This document shows, piece by piece, positions 16,868 through 27,005 of a stretch of DNA of 64,000 nucleotides. Within the stretch, counting starts at the first letter, position 1; each line of letters starts with the position of its first letter. Position numbers and translations under genes: made by a program. The notes under the pieces were generated by a model that was given only the letters and a program-made list of their open reading frames with translations, ran no database searches and was not told where the DNA came from. The stretch is from Citrobacter sp. Marseille-Q6884 (GTDB lineage Bacteria > Pseudomonadota > Gammaproteobacteria > Enterobacterales > Enterobacteriaceae), in assembly GCF_945906775.1 (NCBI RefSeq), contig NZ_CAMDRE010000002.1, positions 496,001 to 560,000 on the forward strand, in the 5' to 3' direction.

Positions 16868-18432
16868 GTATATGCCTGTTGTGGCGCGTTAAACACGTGC
16901 TCGCACTGTCCCTGTTCCACGACCTCTCCCTGCCGTAGCACAATTACCTGATGGCATATCGCCCGTACAACGTGTAAATCATGGCTGATGAAGATGTAGG
17001 CCAGGCGATGCTTTTCTTGCAATGATTTTAGCAACGTCAGGATTTGCGCCTGTACGGTTCTGTCGAGCGACGATGTAGGCTCGTCCAGAATGATCAGTGA
17101 CGGTTTTAATATCAAAGCCCTGGCAATCGCAATGCGCTGGCGTTGCCCCCCGGAAAATTCCGCGGGATAACGATGTCGCGTTTCGCAATCCAGCCCCACT
17201 TCCGTCATGACCGCTTTTACCTGTGCTTCGCGCTGTTCAGCCGAAAGAATGGGCTGATGAACCCGTAATCCCTCTTCAATAATCTGCAAGACACTTAAGC
17301 GTGGATTTAGCGAAGAATTGGGATCCTGAAAGACCACCTGGATACGGTGGCGTACAGGCAACAGCTGGCGACGCGTTAAGGTATGCAGCGCCTGACCATC
17401 AAACACAATGCGCCCTTGTGATGCGATGAGCCTCAGTAGCGCCAGACCGGTGGTGCTTTTCCCGGAACCGGATTCCCCTACCAGCCCCAATGTCTCACCC
17501 GGTTTTAGCGAAAAACTGACGTTATTGACTACTACGTTATGGTCCACCACGCGCTTGAGGATCCCTTTGCGAACGGGAAACGCGACACGGAGTTGCTCCA
17601 CTTCCAGTAGTGGAGATTGCCCGAAGGGTAACGGGACGGGCTCGCCGGAAGGTTCGCTATTTAATAATTTTTGCGTGTAGGGATGGGCGGGGGCAGCGAG
17701 CAGTGTTCCGGCTCGATTTTGCTCGACACACTGACCGTTCTGCATGACGGCAACGGAGTCAGCCAGCCTTTTCACTATGCTGAGGTTATGGGTGATAAAC
17801 AGCAGACCCATGTTTAACTCACGCTGTAACTCCCGCAGCAGTTGCAGGATCTGCGCCTGAACGGACACATCCAGCGCGGTAGTCGGCTCATCGGCAATGA
17901 GCAGTTCAGGGCGAGTTAACAGCGCCATCGCGATCATCACGCGCTGACGTTCGCCGCCGGAAAGCTGGTGCGGATAATCAGCCAGACGTTTTGCCGCATG
18001 ACGAATACCGACGCGCTCCAGGCAGTTCAGTATTTCTCCTCTGGCGGCTTCCCGACGCATTCCCCGATGAAGCGACAACACTTCATAGAGCTGCTTTTCC
18101 AGACAATGGAGCGGGTTCAGCGATACCATTGGCTCCTGGAAAATCATCGCGATTTTATTACCGCGAACGCCGCGAAGCGTCTGCTCGCTTGCGTGGAGTA
18201 ATGATTCACCGTGAAAGCGAATGTCACCTCCTGTGTACACCACCGGGGGAGAGGGCAACAAACGTAGAATGGAAAGCGCGGTGACGCTTTTACCCGAGCC
18301 AGATTCCCCCACCAGCGCCAGCGTTTGTCCCGCCTCAACGCGCAGAGAAACATCGTTGACGACGGTACGCACCGTTTCCTGTTGGCGAAAACCGACGGAT
18401 AAATTCTCAATGGTGAGCAGAGGTTGTGTCAT
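16843..18432 (-). CDS. yejF: Peptide ABC importer ATP-binding protein YejF
   Basis: 529-aa fused double ATPase of the YejABEF peptide importer, which takes up microcin C and other peptides in E. coli and aids resistance to antimicrobial peptides in Salmonella. Two ABC domains each show Walker A (GESGSGKS, near 41-48 and again near 320), signature (LSGGERQR and FSGGQRQR) and Walker B (LLIADEPTTALD and LIILDEPTSSLD). I chose ATG 18432 (MTQPLLTIENL) by comparison with K-12. It is the last gene of the operon, 1 base after yejE. Confidence 0.95.
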   Translation of the reverse strand: MTQPLLTIENLSVGFRQQETVRTVVNDVSLRVEAGQTLALVGESGSGKSVTALSILRLLPSPPVVYTGGDIRFHGESLLHASEQTLRGVRGNKIAMIFQEPMVSLNPLHCLEKQLYEVLSLHRGMRREAARGEILNCLERVGIRHAAKRLADYPHQLSGGERQRVMIAMALLTRPELLIADEPTTALDVSVQAQILQLLRELQRELNMGLLFITHNLSIVKRLADSVAVMQNGQCVEQNRAGTLLAAPAHPYTQKLLNSEPSGEPVPLPFGQSPLLEVEQLRVAFPVRKGILKRVVDHNVVVNNVSFSLKPGETLGLVGESGSGKSTTGLALLRLIASQGRIVFDGQALHTLTRRQLLPVRHRIQVVFQDPNSSLNPRLSVLQIIEEGLRVHQPILSAEQREAQVKAVMTEVGLDCETRHRYPAEFSGGQRQRIAIARALILKPSLIILDEPTSSLDRTVQAQILTLLKSLQEKHRLAYIFISHDLHVVRAICHQVIVLRQGEVVEQGQCEHVFNAPQQAYTRQLLALS

Positions 18433-18433
18433 T

Positions 18434-19459
18434 TTATATCGCCTTGTTCGGGTCAAATGCGTCACGTACCGCTTCACCAATGAAAATCAGGAGCGAGAGT
18501 AAGAGGGCGACAGAGACAAAGGCGGTGATCCCAAGCCATGGCGCCTGTAGGTTGTTTTTACCCTGTAACAGGAGTTCTCCCAGCGAGGGTGATCCGAGCG
18601 GTAAACCGAATCCCAGGAAATCCAGCGAGGTTAAGGTCGTGATCGAGGCGCACAAAATAAAGGGTAAAAAAGTCAGGGCCGCGACCATCGCATTCGGCAA
18701 CATATGACGCAGGATAATGTTACGATCGCTCACACCAAGTGCCTGAGCGGCGCGAATGTAATCAAAGTTTCGCGTGCGTAAAAACTCCGCGCGCACCACG
18801 CCGACCAGACTCATCCAGCCAAATAATACCGTAATGGCCAACAGCCACCAGAAATTGGGTTGTACGACGCTTGAGAGCAGAATAATCAGAAACAGCGTTG
18901 GCATGCCCGACCACACTTCAATGAAGCGTTGTCCCCAGAGATCCACCTTTCCGCCATAATAGCCTTGCAGTGCCCCGGCCATGACCCCCATGACGCTGGA
19001 ACACAGGGTTAACATTAATCCAAACAGAACCGAGATCCGTGTGCCGTAGAGAATGCGTGCCAGAACGTCGCCACCATTGGCATCTGTGCCCAGCCAGTTC
19101 TGTGCAGACGGTGGAGAAGGGAAGGGGTTATCGGTGGCAAAGTTAATGCTGGTGGCGCCAAAGCGCACAGGCGCCCAGAGGATCCATCCGTGATTCTCCA
19201 GGCGCTGACGTAGCCATGGATCCTGATAATCGGCTTGGGTTGCGAGCGGGCCGCCAAAATCGCTTTCGCTATATTTTTTGACCAGCGGAAAATACCAGCT
19301 GCCGTCATAGCGCACCAGCAGCGGTTTATCATTGGCAATCAGCTCGGCGCAGAGGCTGAGTCCGAACAGTACCAGAAAAATCCACAGCGACCAGTAGCCG
19401 CGGCGGTTATGGCGAAAACGCGCCCAGCGGGCCTGATTAACGGGGCTTAATCGCGACAT
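18434..19459 (-). CDS. yejE: Peptide ABC importer permease YejE
   Basis: 341-aa DppC-type inner-membrane permease. One N-terminal helix is followed by a periplasmic insert, then five helices with the EAA loop (DYIRAAQALGVSDRNIILRHMLPNA) that contacts YejF. Length equals E. coli YejE. The start overlaps the yejB stop by one base, so translation is coupled. Confidence 0.96.
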   Translation of the reverse strand: MSRLSPVNQARWARFRHNRRGYWSLWIFLVLFGLSLCAELIANDKPLLVRYDGSWYFPLVKKYSESDFGGPLATQADYQDPWLRQRLENHGWILWAPVRFGATSINFATDNPFPSPPSAQNWLGTDANGGDVLARILYGTRISVLFGLMLTLCSSVMGVMAGALQGYYGGKVDLWGQRFIEVWSGMPTLFLIILLSSVVQPNFWWLLAITVLFGWMSLVGVVRAEFLRTRNFDYIRAAQALGVSDRNIILRHMLPNAMVAALTFLPFILCASITTLTSLDFLGFGLPLGSPSLGELLLQGKNNLQAPWLGITAFVSVALLLSLLIFIGEAVRDAFDPNKAI

Positions 19460-20553
19460 TAGCGTCCCTCAAAATCAATGCGGGGATCAACCAGCGTGTA
19501 GCTGATATCGCTCAGGATATTGAGCAGCAGACCAATCAGGGTGAAGATATAGAGTGTGCCGAACATCACCGGATAGTCGCGTGATACGGTTGATTCATAA
19601 CCCAGTAACCCCAGACCATTCAGTGAAAACATCACTTCAATCAGCAGCGAACCGGTGAAAAACATGCTGATAAACGTGGCAGGAAAGCCGGCTATCACCA
19701 ACAACATGGCGTTACGGAAAACGTGTTTCCACAGAATATTCTTCTCGCTAACGCCTTTGGCTCGTGCGGTGACGACGTACTGTTTGCGCACCTCATCAAG
19801 AAATGAATTTTTGGTCAGCATGGTCAGTGCAGCAAATCCGCCAACAACGGTCGCCAGTACCGGTAACGTGATATGCCAAAGATAGTCGGTAATTTTTTGA
19901 TACCAGGGCAGGGCATCAAAATTGGCAGAAACCAGACCGCGTAGCGGGAACACGTCGTAGTAACTGCCGCCAGCAAAAAAGACAATCAATAATATGGCAA
20001 ACAAGAAAGCAGGGATCGCATAGCCGATAATAATGAATGCACTGCTCCAGACATCAAAACGACTGCCGTTGTACACCGCTTTGCGAATGCCTAACGGGAT
20101 CGACACCAAATAGATGATGAGCGTACTCCATAAACCCAGCGTGACCGAGACGGGCAGGCTCTCTTTAATCAGCGTGAGTACCGAGGCACTGCGAAACAGG
20201 CTGTCGCCAAAATCGAAACGAACATAGTCCCACAGCATCTTGAAATAACGTTCATGTATGGGTTTGTCGAACCCGTATCGACGGGTGATTTCGGCGATGA
20301 CTTCGGGGTCAAGGCCACGGGCGCCACGGTAATTGCTGTCGCTGATATTCCCTACGCCGGTTTGCGCATGGCTTGCGCGTATGCCTTCACCGCCTGCGCC
20401 GGGTAGCGCGCCGCTTTGCCCGAATTCAATGGCGGCGACAGCTTGTTCAACCGGACCGCCAGGGGCAATCTGCACAATGAAAAAGTTGATTGTAATGATG
20501 GCCCATAGCGTGGGGATCACCAGCAGCAGACGTCGAATCAGATAAGCGCCCAT
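19459..20553 (-). CDS. yejB: Peptide ABC importer permease YejB
   Basis: 364-aa DppB-type permease that pairs with YejE. It starts MGAYLIRRLLLVIPTLWAI, has a periplasmic insert after helix 1 (about 30-130) and the EAA-like loop YVVTARAKGVSEKNILWKHVFRNA. Its start directly follows the yejA stop. Length equals K-12. Confidence 0.96.
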   Translation of the reverse strand: MGAYLIRRLLLVIPTLWAIITINFFIVQIAPGGPVEQAVAAIEFGQSGALPGAGGEGIRASHAQTGVGNISDSNYRGARGLDPEVIAEITRRYGFDKPIHERYFKMLWDYVRFDFGDSLFRSASVLTLIKESLPVSVTLGLWSTLIIYLVSIPLGIRKAVYNGSRFDVWSSAFIIIGYAIPAFLFAILLIVFFAGGSYYDVFPLRGLVSANFDALPWYQKITDYLWHITLPVLATVVGGFAALTMLTKNSFLDEVRKQYVVTARAKGVSEKNILWKHVFRNAMLLVIAGFPATFISMFFTGSLLIEVMFSLNGLGLLGYESTVSRDYPVMFGTLYIFTLIGLLLNILSDISYTLVDPRIDFEGR

Positions 20554-22368
20554 TTATTCCCCCTGTCGTCTGGCTGCGGGAAGTTTTGCCGCTTTGTTGA
20601 CGTCATACCACCAGTTTTCCACCCCAATGGTATAAATGGGACGAATAGCAGGTTGCGAAAATTTATCCCACCATGCGAGGCGATCTTCAGCCATGAACCA
20701 CATCGGCAACATGTAATAGTTCCATGTTAAGACTCTGTCCAGTGCCCGGCCCAGTGGGAGTAGTTTGGCTTTATCACCCTGAGCGGCAACGATCTGATTA
20801 ATCAGTTTATCAATGACCGGACTTTGTACGCCGGGGGCGTTATAGCTGGAGTTAATGTATTCGGAGGCCCAAAGAATTTGCAGATCCGAACTCGGCCACG
20901 GCATGGCGCGATAGACCCTGGGCATCATGTCATAGTCGCGATTGCGCAAGCGGTTTGTGATTTGCGAGTTATCAACCTGGCGGATTTTCATCGTTATCCC
21001 CAGCCGTTGCAGATTGTGCTGGAACGGTAACACCCACTGGCTATTACTGCCTGCGGGTAGCAATAACTCAAACGTCAGCGGCTTGCCGTTAGTGCTGTTC
21101 ACCCGCTGCTGCCCCTTCAGCACCCATCCGGCCTGATCCAGCAAGGCATCGGCTTTTAACAGGTTTTCACGATCGTAGCCATCGCCTGTAGAGGTGGGAG
21201 GCTGATAGATTTGGTTGAAAACCTCTGGAGGAAGCGCTTTTTTCATGGGGGCCAGAATGACCAGTTCATCCGCATCGGGATAATGTCTTGCGGCATACTC
21301 GGTATTTTGAAAATAGCTGTTTGTCCTGCTCCAGGCATTATAAAACAATGCTTTATTCATCCATTCGAAATCAAAAGCCAGCGTGATAGCTTCACGTACA
21401 CGTCGGTCGTTGAACATCGGGCGTTGGATATTAAAGGCTAACCACCGCGTATCCTGCGCGGATTCGTTTTTTTGCTCAGCTTTGACGATGTAACGACGCG
21501 CAAAATTTTTTCCGGTATAGCGGGTTGCCCAGTTTTTTGCATCATTCTCAAGACGCAGGTCAAATGCACCGGCCTTAAAGGCTTCGAAGGCCACGTTGTC
21601 ATCCAGATAGTAGTCATAGCGGATGGTATCGAAATTCCAGCGCCCGCGGTTAACGGGGAGGTTAGCGGCCCAATAATCTTTGACGCGTGAATAGACAATG
21701 TACTGCCCCATTTTCCATTGCGTGATGCGGTAAGGGCCGCTGGCAAGCGGGGGCGATGATAATGGGTCGCTGAGCTTGTGATCTTTCCAGTACTTCTCTG
21801 GCATGACGGGTAATGAAAACAGGCTGAGCATGTCTTCTTTACCCGGTTTGGCTAACTCAATACGTACGGTTAACGGTGCAATCGCTTTGACGGTAGTGCC
21901 TTTGTAAACCAGACGAAATTGCGGCACACCTTCGGTCATAAACTTTTGGAAGGTGAAGGCGACGTCGCGGGCGGTGATGGGCGAGCCGTCGTGAAAACGC
22001 GCGCGCGGATTAAGGGTGATCTCTACCCAAGAGTAGTCATCAGCATAACGCGCACGATCCGCGATGAGCGGGTAGTAGCTACCAGGTTCATCGTCAGAGG
22101 TGGTAAACAGCGTATCGTAGAGAGATTCTGTTCGTGCTCCGGCGTTCCCACGCAGCGAATACCGGTTAAAGTTATCGAAGGTGCCAATGGCTGCGAGGGT
22201 GATTTTCCCCCCTTTGGGAGCCGCAGGATTAACATAATCGAAGTGATTAAAATTGAACGCGTATTTGGGTTCACCCAGCACGGCAAACGCGTAGCTTTCT
22301 TTGATCGATTGCGCCTGTACGCTAAACCCCATCAGGGCGATGAACAGCAGTAATACGCGTCGGATCAT
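20554..22368 (-). CDS. yejA: Periplasmic peptide-binding protein YejA
   Basis: 604-aa extracellular solute-binding protein, family 5, with an N-terminal signal peptide (MIRRVLLLFIALMGFSVQAQS, cut after AQA or VQA) and the long lobe structure of peptide receptors. I chose ATG 22368, matching E. coli YejA; an in-frame ATG 27 bases upstream has no better site. It is the first gene of yejABEF, and no other gene of the pathway is nearby. Confidence 0.94.
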   Translation of the reverse strand: MIRRVLLLFIALMGFSVQAQSIKESYAFAVLGEPKYAFNFNHFDYVNPAAPKGGKITLAAIGTFDNFNRYSLRGNAGARTESLYDTLFTTSDDEPGSYYPLIADRARYADDYSWVEITLNPRARFHDGSPITARDVAFTFQKFMTEGVPQFRLVYKGTTVKAIAPLTVRIELAKPGKEDMLSLFSLPVMPEKYWKDHKLSDPLSSPPLASGPYRITQWKMGQYIVYSRVKDYWAANLPVNRGRWNFDTIRYDYYLDDNVAFEAFKAGAFDLRLENDAKNWATRYTGKNFARRYIVKAEQKNESAQDTRWLAFNIQRPMFNDRRVREAITLAFDFEWMNKALFYNAWSRTNSYFQNTEYAARHYPDADELVILAPMKKALPPEVFNQIYQPPTSTGDGYDRENLLKADALLDQAGWVLKGQQRVNSTNGKPLTFELLLPAGSNSQWVLPFQHNLQRLGITMKIRQVDNSQITNRLRNRDYDMMPRVYRAMPWPSSDLQILWASEYINSSYNAPGVQSPVIDKLINQIVAAQGDKAKLLPLGRALDRVLTWNYYMLPMWFMAEDRLAWWDKFSQPAIRPIYTIGVENWWYDVNKAAKLPAARRQGE

Positions 22369-22484
22369 ATAAAGGTGGTTTCCTTTTCCTGTCACCTGCC
22401 GCTATCAGACAGGCATTCATGCCTGAACAATGCGTGATGCGGGCGTTATTGTCATGTGCTAGTCCACATTCCATCACGCCATCA

Positions 22485-24041
22485 TCACCATTTTGGCATA
22501 TCGGGCTTAGCCATCCAGCGTACAAAGTCATCAAGGGTCAGCGGACGGCTGACCCAATATCCCTGAAAAAAACTAACGCCATGGGCGCGTAGCCAACGGG
22601 CTTGTTCCAGTGTTTCAACCCCTTCAGCAACGGTCAGCATATTGAGGCGCTTGGACAGAGTCAATACGGCATCCAGTACCGGGGACGTCACGGTTTCTGT
22701 ACCAATGGCATTGACGAAACCGCGATCGATTTTAAGGTAATCGACGGTAAAGCGCTCCAGGTAGATAAGGGCGCTATGCCCGGTACCAAAATCATCAATG
22801 GCAATTTCGATCCCGACAGAATGCAGCCATTCAAACAATTGCGTCGCTTCGCGATGGTTGAGCATATCGCGCTCGGTAATTTCGAGGACGATATGAAAAT
22901 ACTGTGGCGGCAGCGAGGCGTTCAGTTGCTGAATATCGTGTTTAAAACTTTCGCCGTGCAGATGCGTTGGCGCAATGTTGATACCCAGCTTCGCCCCAAC
23001 AGGTAACACTTTTTTCAGTGTCGGGGCATCCTGGGAGATCAGTTTGAACAGATGCTGAGTCAAGGGCACGATCATCTGCTGTGATTCAGCATAGTTAATA
23101 AATGCATCAGGTGGGATTTCGCCTGCGGTCGGGTGACGCCAGCGCAATAAAACTTCAACACCTTTGACTTCCAGAGTCTGCATCTCCATCACGGGCTGGT
23201 AGACCACATAAAACTGGTCGTGCTTGATCGCCTCCAGGATCTCTTTTCCTGGCCGTAAACGGACGGTGTAAATGTAGTAACAGAGCAGTGCGGCAATAGC
23301 GCCCGCCATGCAGCCCAACATAATGGCATACCACACGTCGTTGTACGTCCATTCGTCGGTGTACAACCGTATCTTCAGTGGCAGGTTTCCTATCGTCACC
23401 TGACGCGAGGGGATGTCAGGGAGGGCGGCCACCTTCATTAATTCTGTTGAAAAGGTCGAGATCGCGGTATCGCCGATGATGACGGCAAAGCCCTTAAAAT
23501 CATCCTGTCGGGCCGTATAAAGCAGATAGGGCGCCAGGTTGATATTCAGAGAGGCAAAGACGCCACTGCGCTGCAGTGAGGGATTCAGGTACCACATCAT
23601 AATGGCCGGTTTGTTCGGCATCATAGGCGTACCAGACTGGAGCACCATATCGAGTTTTTTGCTGATGTCGAGATCAGGTATCAATGACTGGATAGGCGAG
23701 TCCATCGAACCGGTCGCTGAAGAGCAATAAGCGATACCTTCTTTGACCAGCAAAAACGCGCGAATGTTCATGGTAAAGGCAGCGCTGGCGGTGAGTTTAG
23801 CGGCGACTTGCTGACAACTGTTTGCGATGAGAGGTTGTAGAGCCTGGGCAGTCGAACTGAGTTCTGCGAAGTGATTTTCGACATGATGCTGTATATCGGA
23901 TGCCAGCGTTTGGTACTTCACTTCTCGATTATGGTAGGACATGAAAAACTGCAGTGTACTCACGAGTAATGCGACAACAAGCCCCGTTACAATGCAGGTG
24001 AGCAAGATTTTCCGTCCGGAAGAAGAGGCGCGTCTGAACAT
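22485..24041 (-). CDS. pdeN: c-di-GMP phosphodiesterase PdeN (Rtn)
   Basis: 518-aa membrane-bound EAL protein that degrades cyclic di-GMP. Architecture: N-terminal helix (about 13-33), periplasmic CSS-motif domain with the CSS triplet near residue 106 plus a partner Cys near 72, second helix (about 237-257), then an EAL domain with EVLLRWRHP, IAIDDFGTGHSAL and AEGVET intact, so catalysis is expected. CSS domains are controlled by disulfide formation, linking activity to DsbA/DsbB redox state. Length equals E. coli Rtn. It is a single gene between yejA and mepS. Confidence 0.94.
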   Translation of the reverse strand: MFRRASSSGRKILLTCIVTGLVVALLVSTLQFFMSYHNREVKYQTLASDIQHHVENHFAELSSTAQALQPLIANSCQQVAAKLTASAAFTMNIRAFLLVKEGIAYCSSATGSMDSPIQSLIPDLDISKKLDMVLQSGTPMMPNKPAIMMWYLNPSLQRSGVFASLNINLAPYLLYTARQDDFKGFAVIIGDTAISTFSTELMKVAALPDIPSRQVTIGNLPLKIRLYTDEWTYNDVWYAIMLGCMAGAIAALLCYYIYTVRLRPGKEILEAIKHDQFYVVYQPVMEMQTLEVKGVEVLLRWRHPTAGEIPPDAFINYAESQQMIVPLTQHLFKLISQDAPTLKKVLPVGAKLGINIAPTHLHGESFKHDIQQLNASLPPQYFHIVLEITERDMLNHREATQLFEWLHSVGIEIAIDDFGTGHSALIYLERFTVDYLKIDRGFVNAIGTETVTSPVLDAVLTLSKRLNMLTVAEGVETLEQARWLRAHGVSFFQGYWVSRPLTLDDFVRWMAKPDMPKW

Positions 24042-24138
24042 AGTTCCTTATGTTTACCTGAAGTAACTGCTTAATCTGTAAGACTATAGCCTGGATTGAT
24101 TTGTATTGTGAGATTTTTCTTAGTCCAGGGTACAAAAC

Positions 24139-24166
24139 AAAAAGCACCGCCGAAGCAGTGCTTTTT
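24139..24166 (-). terminator. Terminator of mepS
   Basis: AAAAAGCAC and GTGCTTTTT flank a 10-base loop. In the minus-strand transcript the stem ends in a U-run just downstream of mepS. Confidence 0.8.
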
Positions 24167-24211
24167 GATATGTCTCATCAGGATAGCCAAGGGATAGCTG
24201 CCAAACGAAAA

Positions 24212-24781
24212 TTAACTGCGGCTCAGAACCCGGCGAGCTTCGTTGTAACGTTTGTTCCAGTAAGGCTCGTTCATACTGGAAATAACAACGCCACTGCTGG
24301 TTGAAGCATGCACAAACTGATTATTGCCGATATAGATTCCAACGTGACGGCCAGTAGAGCCAGCGCGGAACAGCACTAAATCGCCTGTACGCAGATTCTT
24401 GCGTGAAACGGATTTACCCGTTTCTTGTTGTTCGTAGGTTGAGCGAGGAAGCTCTAAACCAAATTGTTCACGGAATGTACGCTGTACAAAGCTTGAACAA
24501 TCAATGCCTTTTTTGGTGCTGCCGCCAAGGCGGTAACGCACACCTTTCCAGTCAGCATACTGGTCCATAATACGCGATTTAACGTCGATATTACGTACCA
24601 TGTTTTCAAATTCATCCTGAGAGGCTTGCAGTGAAGAGTTATCTGCGTTGGCCACAGCATGCGTCTCAGAATGCATATTCTTTGCGGTGTTCGTTGTGCT
24701 ACATGCAGAAAGCAGAACCGCTACTGCTATCGCGGGTATGCCCCGCAAGATATATCTCAAAATCGGTTGAGATCTGACCAT
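24212..24781 (-). CDS. mepS: Murein DD-endopeptidase MepS (Spr)
   Basis: 189-aa outer-membrane lipoprotein that cleaves D-Ala-mDAP cross-links and is needed for peptidoglycan growth; in E. coli it is degraded by the NlpI-Prc system. Lipobox LSAC has its Cys at residue 27. The NlpC/P60 domain has catalytic Cys95 (GIDCSSF; E. coli has GIDCSGF), a His in GRHVGIYIG and a second His in QFVHAST. It is one residue longer than K-12. A 413-bp non-coding region lies upstream. Confidence 0.96.
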   Translation of the reverse strand: MVRSQPILRYILRGIPAIAVAVLLSACSTTNTAKNMHSETHAVANADNSSLQASQDEFENMVRNIDVKSRIMDQYADWKGVRYRLGGSTKKGIDCSSFVQRTFREQFGLELPRSTYEQQETGKSVSRKNLRTGDLVLFRAGSTGRHVGIYIGNNQFVHASTSSGVVISSMNEPYWNKRYNEARRVLSRS

Positions 24782-25194
24782 TTTGTTTGTTTTCCCTTGA
24801 AGTCCTTAACGATAAATATCGTTATAAAAAATGCCAAACGTGACGAGACTAATTACCTGCGGACGATGAGACAATTCTTTAAGGTCAAATCTGTGGCAGA
24901 ACGCACAAATTTATTCGTAAAGAGAATAATTATCCCGCGAGGCAAAACGAGTTCGAGATTACCCGATCGCTACGGTCATTGCGAGTCATTTTATGTGATT
25001 TCTTATAAGAAAAAGTGATACAGAAAGTGAATAAACGGCATTGGTTAAAATAGAAACAGATGGTGCAAAAAGTATGCAACACATTCATTTTCAACAGGAA
25101 TATGATGACAGGAGAATGACAGCCAGAATGATGAATTATCAACCAACATCATCAGGAAATCAGAAGTATTCCTGATGATGTTAATTACTTTGCG
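24782..25194. other. mepS upstream region
   Basis: 413 bases without a gene, AT-rich, between the end of lpxT and the start of mepS. It contains the lpxT terminator hairpin (25145-25182) and a 14-bp perfect palindrome TTTCTTATAAGAAA at 24999-25012. It should hold the mepS promoter; I could not pick one with confidence. Confidence 0.5.
25145..25182 (-). terminator. Terminator hairpin after lpxT
   Basis: AACATCATCAGGAA, ten bases, TTCCTGATGATGTT: a perfect 14-bp stem about 12 bases downstream of the lpxT stop. The tail is only moderately U-rich on the minus strand. Confidence 0.65.
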
Positions 25195-25908
25195 TTATTT
25201 GTTTAAAAATTGTTTGTTTTTGCCGGGCAGATAATGAGTAAAAAGCGTCACCAGCTTGTCGCTTAATGGCGTCATTAAGCACCAGGGCAAGCCAATCAAT
25301 ACGACCGTCATTGAACCCACCACAATATCTGTCAGCCAGTGGGCACCGATCATTACGCGCGGGAAAGCAAAAACCACAGCGATAATAAGGCCGATCAAAC
25401 CTGCGACTTTTCCGAAATAACGCAACATAAATGCGGAAAAAATAAGCAGCATCATGCCATGATCACCAGGGAAACTGTCTTTCGACGCATCTTTGGTTGG
25501 AATATGCAGCAGTTCACTGACGCGATTAATATTCTCTATCATGAGCGTGGGGCTGGCGCGTTTAACCGGAATCAGCGCCTGGCCTAACTGGTTTAATACG
25601 ACTGCGGTGAGCAGCATGACCAGGCCGATGCCCACAATGCGTCGGCGACCTTCCGGCGTTTCTTTCAGCCAGTAATGCAGCATCAACGCGCCCATCGCCA
25701 ACAACGAGCAACCATCAAATGCCCGATTATTCGTGATAGCAACAACCCAGAGGAAGAGTGGGCTTTCGACCAGCTTCTGATTAAAGAAGTGGAAGACCGC
25801 GTAATCAATCGAAAACCAGAATCCATGCCCGGTCGGCATGTACCATGACAGAAACAGCGCCAGACCTGCGATATTCAGCAGGAGTATATAAGGGTATCGG
25901 GTTTTCAT
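25195..25908 (-). CDS. lpxT: Lipid A 1-diphosphate synthase LpxT
   Basis: 237-aa inner-membrane PAP2-family enzyme that transfers phosphate from undecaprenyl diphosphate to the lipid A 1-position, making 1-diphosphate lipid A and recycling the carrier lipid. The PAP2 signature appears as KRASPTL, SFPGDHGMMLL and RVMIGAHWLTDI, with six predicted helices. Length equals E. coli LpxT. It probably shares a transcript with yeiR, 33 bases upstream. Confidence 0.94.
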   Translation of the reverse strand: MKTRYPYILLLNIAGLALFLSWYMPTGHGFWFSIDYAVFHFFNQKLVESPLFLWVVAITNNRAFDGCSLLAMGALMLHYWLKETPEGRRRIVGIGLVMLLTAVVLNQLGQALIPVKRASPTLMIENINRVSELLHIPTKDASKDSFPGDHGMMLLIFSAFMLRYFGKVAGLIGLIIAVVFAFPRVMIGAHWLTDIVVGSMTVVLIGLPWCLMTPLSDKLVTLFTHYLPGKNKQFLNK

Positions 25909-25941
25909 CGTCGTTTACCATTGCTAAAAAACGGGGCAACC

Positions 25942-26928
25942 TTACGCGCAATCGTCTAAACGAAGCCTCAACAGTGCGCTCTGTAATGCATTCCAGTCGG
26001 TTTCGGTGTCTGAGATGAGTTCAATGCGACTGTCCGGAGGCGCGACATTTTGCGTCTCAATGTTCCAGTCATCTCCCTGACGGTTGATACGCACTAACCC
26101 TTCTTTAATACGCATGACGCCCTTTACACGGCCAACGGGGGCAAGGCGCGACCATTCCAGCAGACCGATAATGTCAAACACGGTGTCGGCGTCAAAAATC
26201 CAGCCACAGGCCTGATGACCCTGACCGCTGTTCAGACTGCGACGCCAACGTTGTTGCCCTGGTAAACTCAGCGCCGCCAGCCCTTTTTTATCGGCATGCT
26301 GATGAGCGTGTGCCGCACTGGCGGGAAGTTCTGCCAGATTCAGCCGCGGGAGATCCAGCAGTTGCCCGTCAATGTTCCCGTGATCGGCATGAATCAGCTG
26401 GCGGTTACCGCCGTAGTGCTGCCACCAGATCTGCAGGGCAGCTTCGCTTTCTGCAGTGGCGCGATCGGATTTGTTAGCGACAACGATATCTGCGGCGGCT
26501 AACTGATCGCGGAAATTATCATTGGCGACGCTTTTTTCATCCAGTAATAAACGAGGATCAAGGAGACAGAGCGTGGCGCGCAGGTCAATCCACGGTTCGT
26601 AAACCGGTGCGGTCAGTAAATCCAGGATCTGTTTGGGATGGCCAAGACCGGTGGGTTCAATCAACAACCGGTCGGGTTTCCCCTGGCGCAGCAGCGTATT
26701 AAGCCCAACCTGCATAGGCAGACCGTTCACGCAACACATGCAGCCACCGGGGATCTCTTTGAGCAGCGCGCCGCTGTCTGCCAGCAACGCACCGTCAATA
26801 CCGACCTCGCCAAACTCATTGACCAACACGGCCCACTTCTCGGCGGGGTCTTTGTTCGCTAATAGATGAAGAATCGAGGTGGTTTTGCCACTGCCGAGAA
26901 AACCGGTGATGAGATTGGTTTTGGTCAC
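25942..26928 (-). CDS. yeiR: Zinc-binding GTPase YeiR (COG0523)
   Basis: 328-aa metal-handling G3E GTPase. Walker A GFLGSGKTT (residues 9-17), the metal motif CMCC (GGCMCC), VNEFGE, and NKSD for guanine specificity are all visible. A His-rich stretch (HAHQHADKK) lies in the linker, and a CobW C-terminal domain follows. E. coli YeiR binds zinc and shows zinc-stimulated GTPase activity. I chose GTG 26928 with TGGAG upstream, which matches the K-12 start; an upstream ATG adds 13 unmatched residues. Confidence 0.93.
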   Translation of the reverse strand: MTKTNLITGFLGSGKTTSILHLLANKDPAEKWAVLVNEFGEVGIDGALLADSGALLKEIPGGCMCCVNGLPMQVGLNTLLRQGKPDRLLIEPTGLGHPKQILDLLTAPVYEPWIDLRATLCLLDPRLLLDEKSVANDNFRDQLAAADIVVANKSDRATAESEAALQIWWQHYGGNRQLIHADHGNIDGQLLDLPRLNLAELPASAAHAHQHADKKGLAALSLPGQQRWRRSLNSGQGHQACGWIFDADTVFDIIGLLEWSRLAPVGRVKGVMRIKEGLVRINRQGDDWNIETQNVAPPDSRIELISDTETDWNALQSALLRLRLDDCA

Positions 26929-27005
26929 GTTTGCTCCAGAATCAAGAATTACCGTAGGGCTTGTCATAATCCTGGCGAAAAATGAACAAAAAGAGAAGGG
27001 AAGAG

